Assembly (NCBI GenBank): GCA_019914995.1
Contig: CM034136.1
Span: 5,719,270-5,783,269 of the forward strand
Direction: 5' to 3'
From: Acanthochlamys bracteata
Lineage: Eukaryota; Streptophyta; Magnoliopsida; Pandanales; Velloziaceae
Length of the DNA stretch: 64,000 nt
The notes beneath the pieces are model-generated. The model saw nothing but the letters and a program-made list of their open reading frames with translations, searched no databases and was not told the origin of the DNA. Made by a program: the position numbers and the translations under genes. This document shows positions 62,201 to 64,000 of this stretch, piece after piece. Numbering within the stretch: the stretch's first letter is position 1; each line of letters begins with the position of its first letter.

Positions 62201-63897
62201 TTTTGATGATTTCTATTGACTCATGTACCTGATAATGACTATGTAGCTACTTAGAAATTAACTTTTTTTCTTGACATTGTTTTCATCAAAGCTTTGGATT
62301 TTGAAGGCAACTAAAATCTTTTTGAAGAATTTGTTTTTCCAATGTTATGTGTTGTTAATCCTGTCTGTGCATCGTTGAACTGAAACTGTTCTAAACTTAT
62401 TGAAGTGTTTCAGTGAAGATCTTCTCTCATTGTTAACTTGTATGTGATTCTTTTATTAGAGAAGCACTAGCACCTGATTACCTTATATGTGCAGATACAA
62501 TGGTTCGACAGGCAGCTATGATTGTCAAGTGTTTGCTTTTGATGTACTATAAAAATAGCAGGGGAAGAAATTATCGTAGACAGGTATGCAATTATTTTAC
62601 GCTAATTGACTCTCCATTTAGATTAATATTCAGTTGATGATGCAATAGTCTCTTCTCCGTGCTACCTTCATTTGTCTTTGAATTGCAATATGCTTAATAT
62701 TATGTACTGGCCTACGCAGACTGAGTCATGAACCAACATTGCTAGTGTTTATTATCTTTATATTGGCGGTACTATAGGTTGCTGTATTCCACATTTGTCC
62801 TTATCTATTTAGATTATCTAATATTTTTTGGAGATGAAGGTTGTGCTTGCATATTTCCTTTTCAATCTGTTTTCCCCCCTGAGTTTCATGCTCACAAACA
62901 TTATCGATTTGAAATGGATTGGTCGTCAGTATCCTATGCAACGCTGCAATATACATATAGTAATGACATAGGTATATTGTAAGATATCTCAAAATTGTGT
63001 TAATTATGCTAGACCAAGATTTTAAAAAGAATCACTAGCTTAGGTGACATAAGCAGTTGATTTGTTTCCCAATGAACGCATGCCTCATACTCTATTTTAA
63101 CAACCTTTTTTTTTCCTTGGATAATTTGTTGCAAATAGGCCTGATTAAGTAAGTTCCCTGTAGGCTTGGTATTGAAATAGGATGCCACACTTCACACTGC
63201 TGGAATTGTAGTCTTGTACTCCTTAACAATCTGTAGCATCTGGAAACTTAGTACGTGCACAAATTAATAAGTTTTTGCTGAAGTGGTGTTCTGATTGGCT
63301 CCTGTTTCATATTAGAATGGTAATTGTAGTTTCAGTACTATATTTCAACATTCTTTTGTCATTTGACTTTAGAAAAAGGACATGTTTTTGGTGAGTTGGA
63401 GGGATATAAGGAGGCTAGATCTGGTGCTTGTTTCCAGTTAATTCAAGCAGTTTTTGTCTAAAGACAACACTAATGACATTTAAACTTTTGCAGGGGCAAA
63501 TGCTAACACTGGTGGAGTATCTCCTACTTTTATACCGTGCTTTGCTACCGGCACCTGTTTGGTACCGGTTCTTCTTAAACAAGGAGTACGGGAGCTTGTT
63601 TTCATCCCTGACCACAGGGTTGTATCTAACCTTCAAGCTGACATCGGTTGTTGAAAAGGTATGGTCTCATTATGGTGAGGTATAAAATTTCTAGTTCTCT
63701 CTTGTTTTCTTTACTTGGTGCTGGTCTGATCATTCTGAAGTATGTTGCATAATAGGAGGATATTGTTAATATTATTCGTGGGATCAGAACATTCTCTTAG
63801 TATAAGGTTGTTGTTCCAGGTTCAAGCATTCGTTTCAGCTCTCAAGGCATTGTCGCGGAAGGATGTGCATTATGGGTCTTACGCAACAACTGAGCAG
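59242..63897 (+). CDS. RING finger and transmembrane (RNFT-like) protein, 3' partial
   Basis: Six exons in phase, 59242-59869, 60670-60746, 61470-61638, 62495-62583, 63494-63658 and 63820-63897, give 402 residues; the gene runs off the right edge. The first 180 residues are disordered, rich in Gly and Ser, with a run of ten Ser at residues 68-77. Then come hydrophobic segments: [76 protein letters not shown] and [20 protein letters not shown]. The pieces [38 protein letters not shown] and [17 protein letters not shown] are the pattern of RNFT1/RNFT2-type proteins, whose C-terminal RING (expected beyond the window) makes them endoplasmic-reticulum ubiquitin ligases. The RING itself is not seen here, so the ligase call rests on family resemblance. 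Confidence 0.88.
59443..59472 (+). repeat. (TCG)9 coding microsatellite (poly-Ser)
   Basis: Nine TCG codons and one TCT code for ten Ser in the disordered N terminus of the RNFT-like protein. Copy number may vary between individuals without shifting the frame. Confidence 0.9.
60990..61200. repeat. Possible MITE-like insert in intron 2 of the RNFT-like gene
   Basis: Sequence from GTAGGCCGTGTTTCAATCAC through repeated GAAAGTGA and GAATTCGGAGTG/AAATTCGGAGTGG motifs looks unlike the rest of the intron, and its left end resembles Tourist-type starts. No inverted right end or target duplication is clear. Confidence 0.3.
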
Positions 63898-64000
63898 GTA
63901 ACACACTGTATATTTCAGCTGTATCCACATGCATAAGTCAATTGGTCTGTTTAACTTAATACAAAGGCCCATCAAAATCATGGAACTTGTTCAAATAAAC

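Noticed and set aside
1..64000. CRISPR arrays, operons or bacterial features
   Set aside because: Intron-rich plant genes and MITEs fill the window; no regularly spaced repeat arrays are present.

Overview
This is a nuclear genome window from a flowering plant, probably a eudicot. The sequence is AT-rich between genes, genes have many short introns with GT-AG borders, and nearly every gene belongs to a plant-specific or plant-typical family: a LURP-one-related protein, a chloroplast YCF54/LCAA homologue, an NDR1/HIN1-like protein, a COP1-interacting-protein relative and a plant STAR/KH protein. I cannot name the species from sequence alone. Exon borders were read by eye and checked by requiring splice phases to add up; every intact gene model listed here closes in frame.

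Layout. Positions 243-5701 (minus) hold a conserved plant gene whose 3' end lies outside the window; one of its introns must start with GC. Positions 5762-9950 are AT-rich and hold a long imperfect hairpin element and a diverged hAT-like element. Positions 9973-10825 carry a broken copy of the nuclear gene for chloroplast ribosomal protein L17. From 10826 to 18780 there is non-genic sequence, including a 551-bp hAT-type element with a perfect 8-bp target duplication. LOR (18969-20093) and the cofactor-independent phosphoglycerate mutase (22073-26146) are on plus; the CIP7-like gene (26888-32580) is on minus.

After another repeat-rich stretch come a single-exon F-box gene (36789-37865, plus), a second hAT-type copy (38645-39211), a Tourist-like MITE (39454-39704), an NHL/LEA_2 gene (40364-40984), the YCF54/LCAA gene (41397-43656), a decayed reticulon gene (44205-45625, minus), a quinone-oxidoreductase-like gene (46835-50185), a second Tourist-like MITE, tRNA-Pro(TGG) on minus, a KH/STAR RNA-binding gene (52276-55951, minus), more AT-rich DNA, and a RING-finger/transmembrane protein gene (59242 to beyond the end, plus).

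The genes do not form a functional cluster. They are ordinary housekeeping, signalling and plastid genes on both strands, separated by MITE-laden DNA. The most unusual signal is inside the KH gene: intron 3 holds a perfect 94-bp tandem duplication, and each unit carries a 21-nt stretch that is the exact reverse complement of part of exon 4 of the same gene, so the pre-mRNA could fold back on its own exon.
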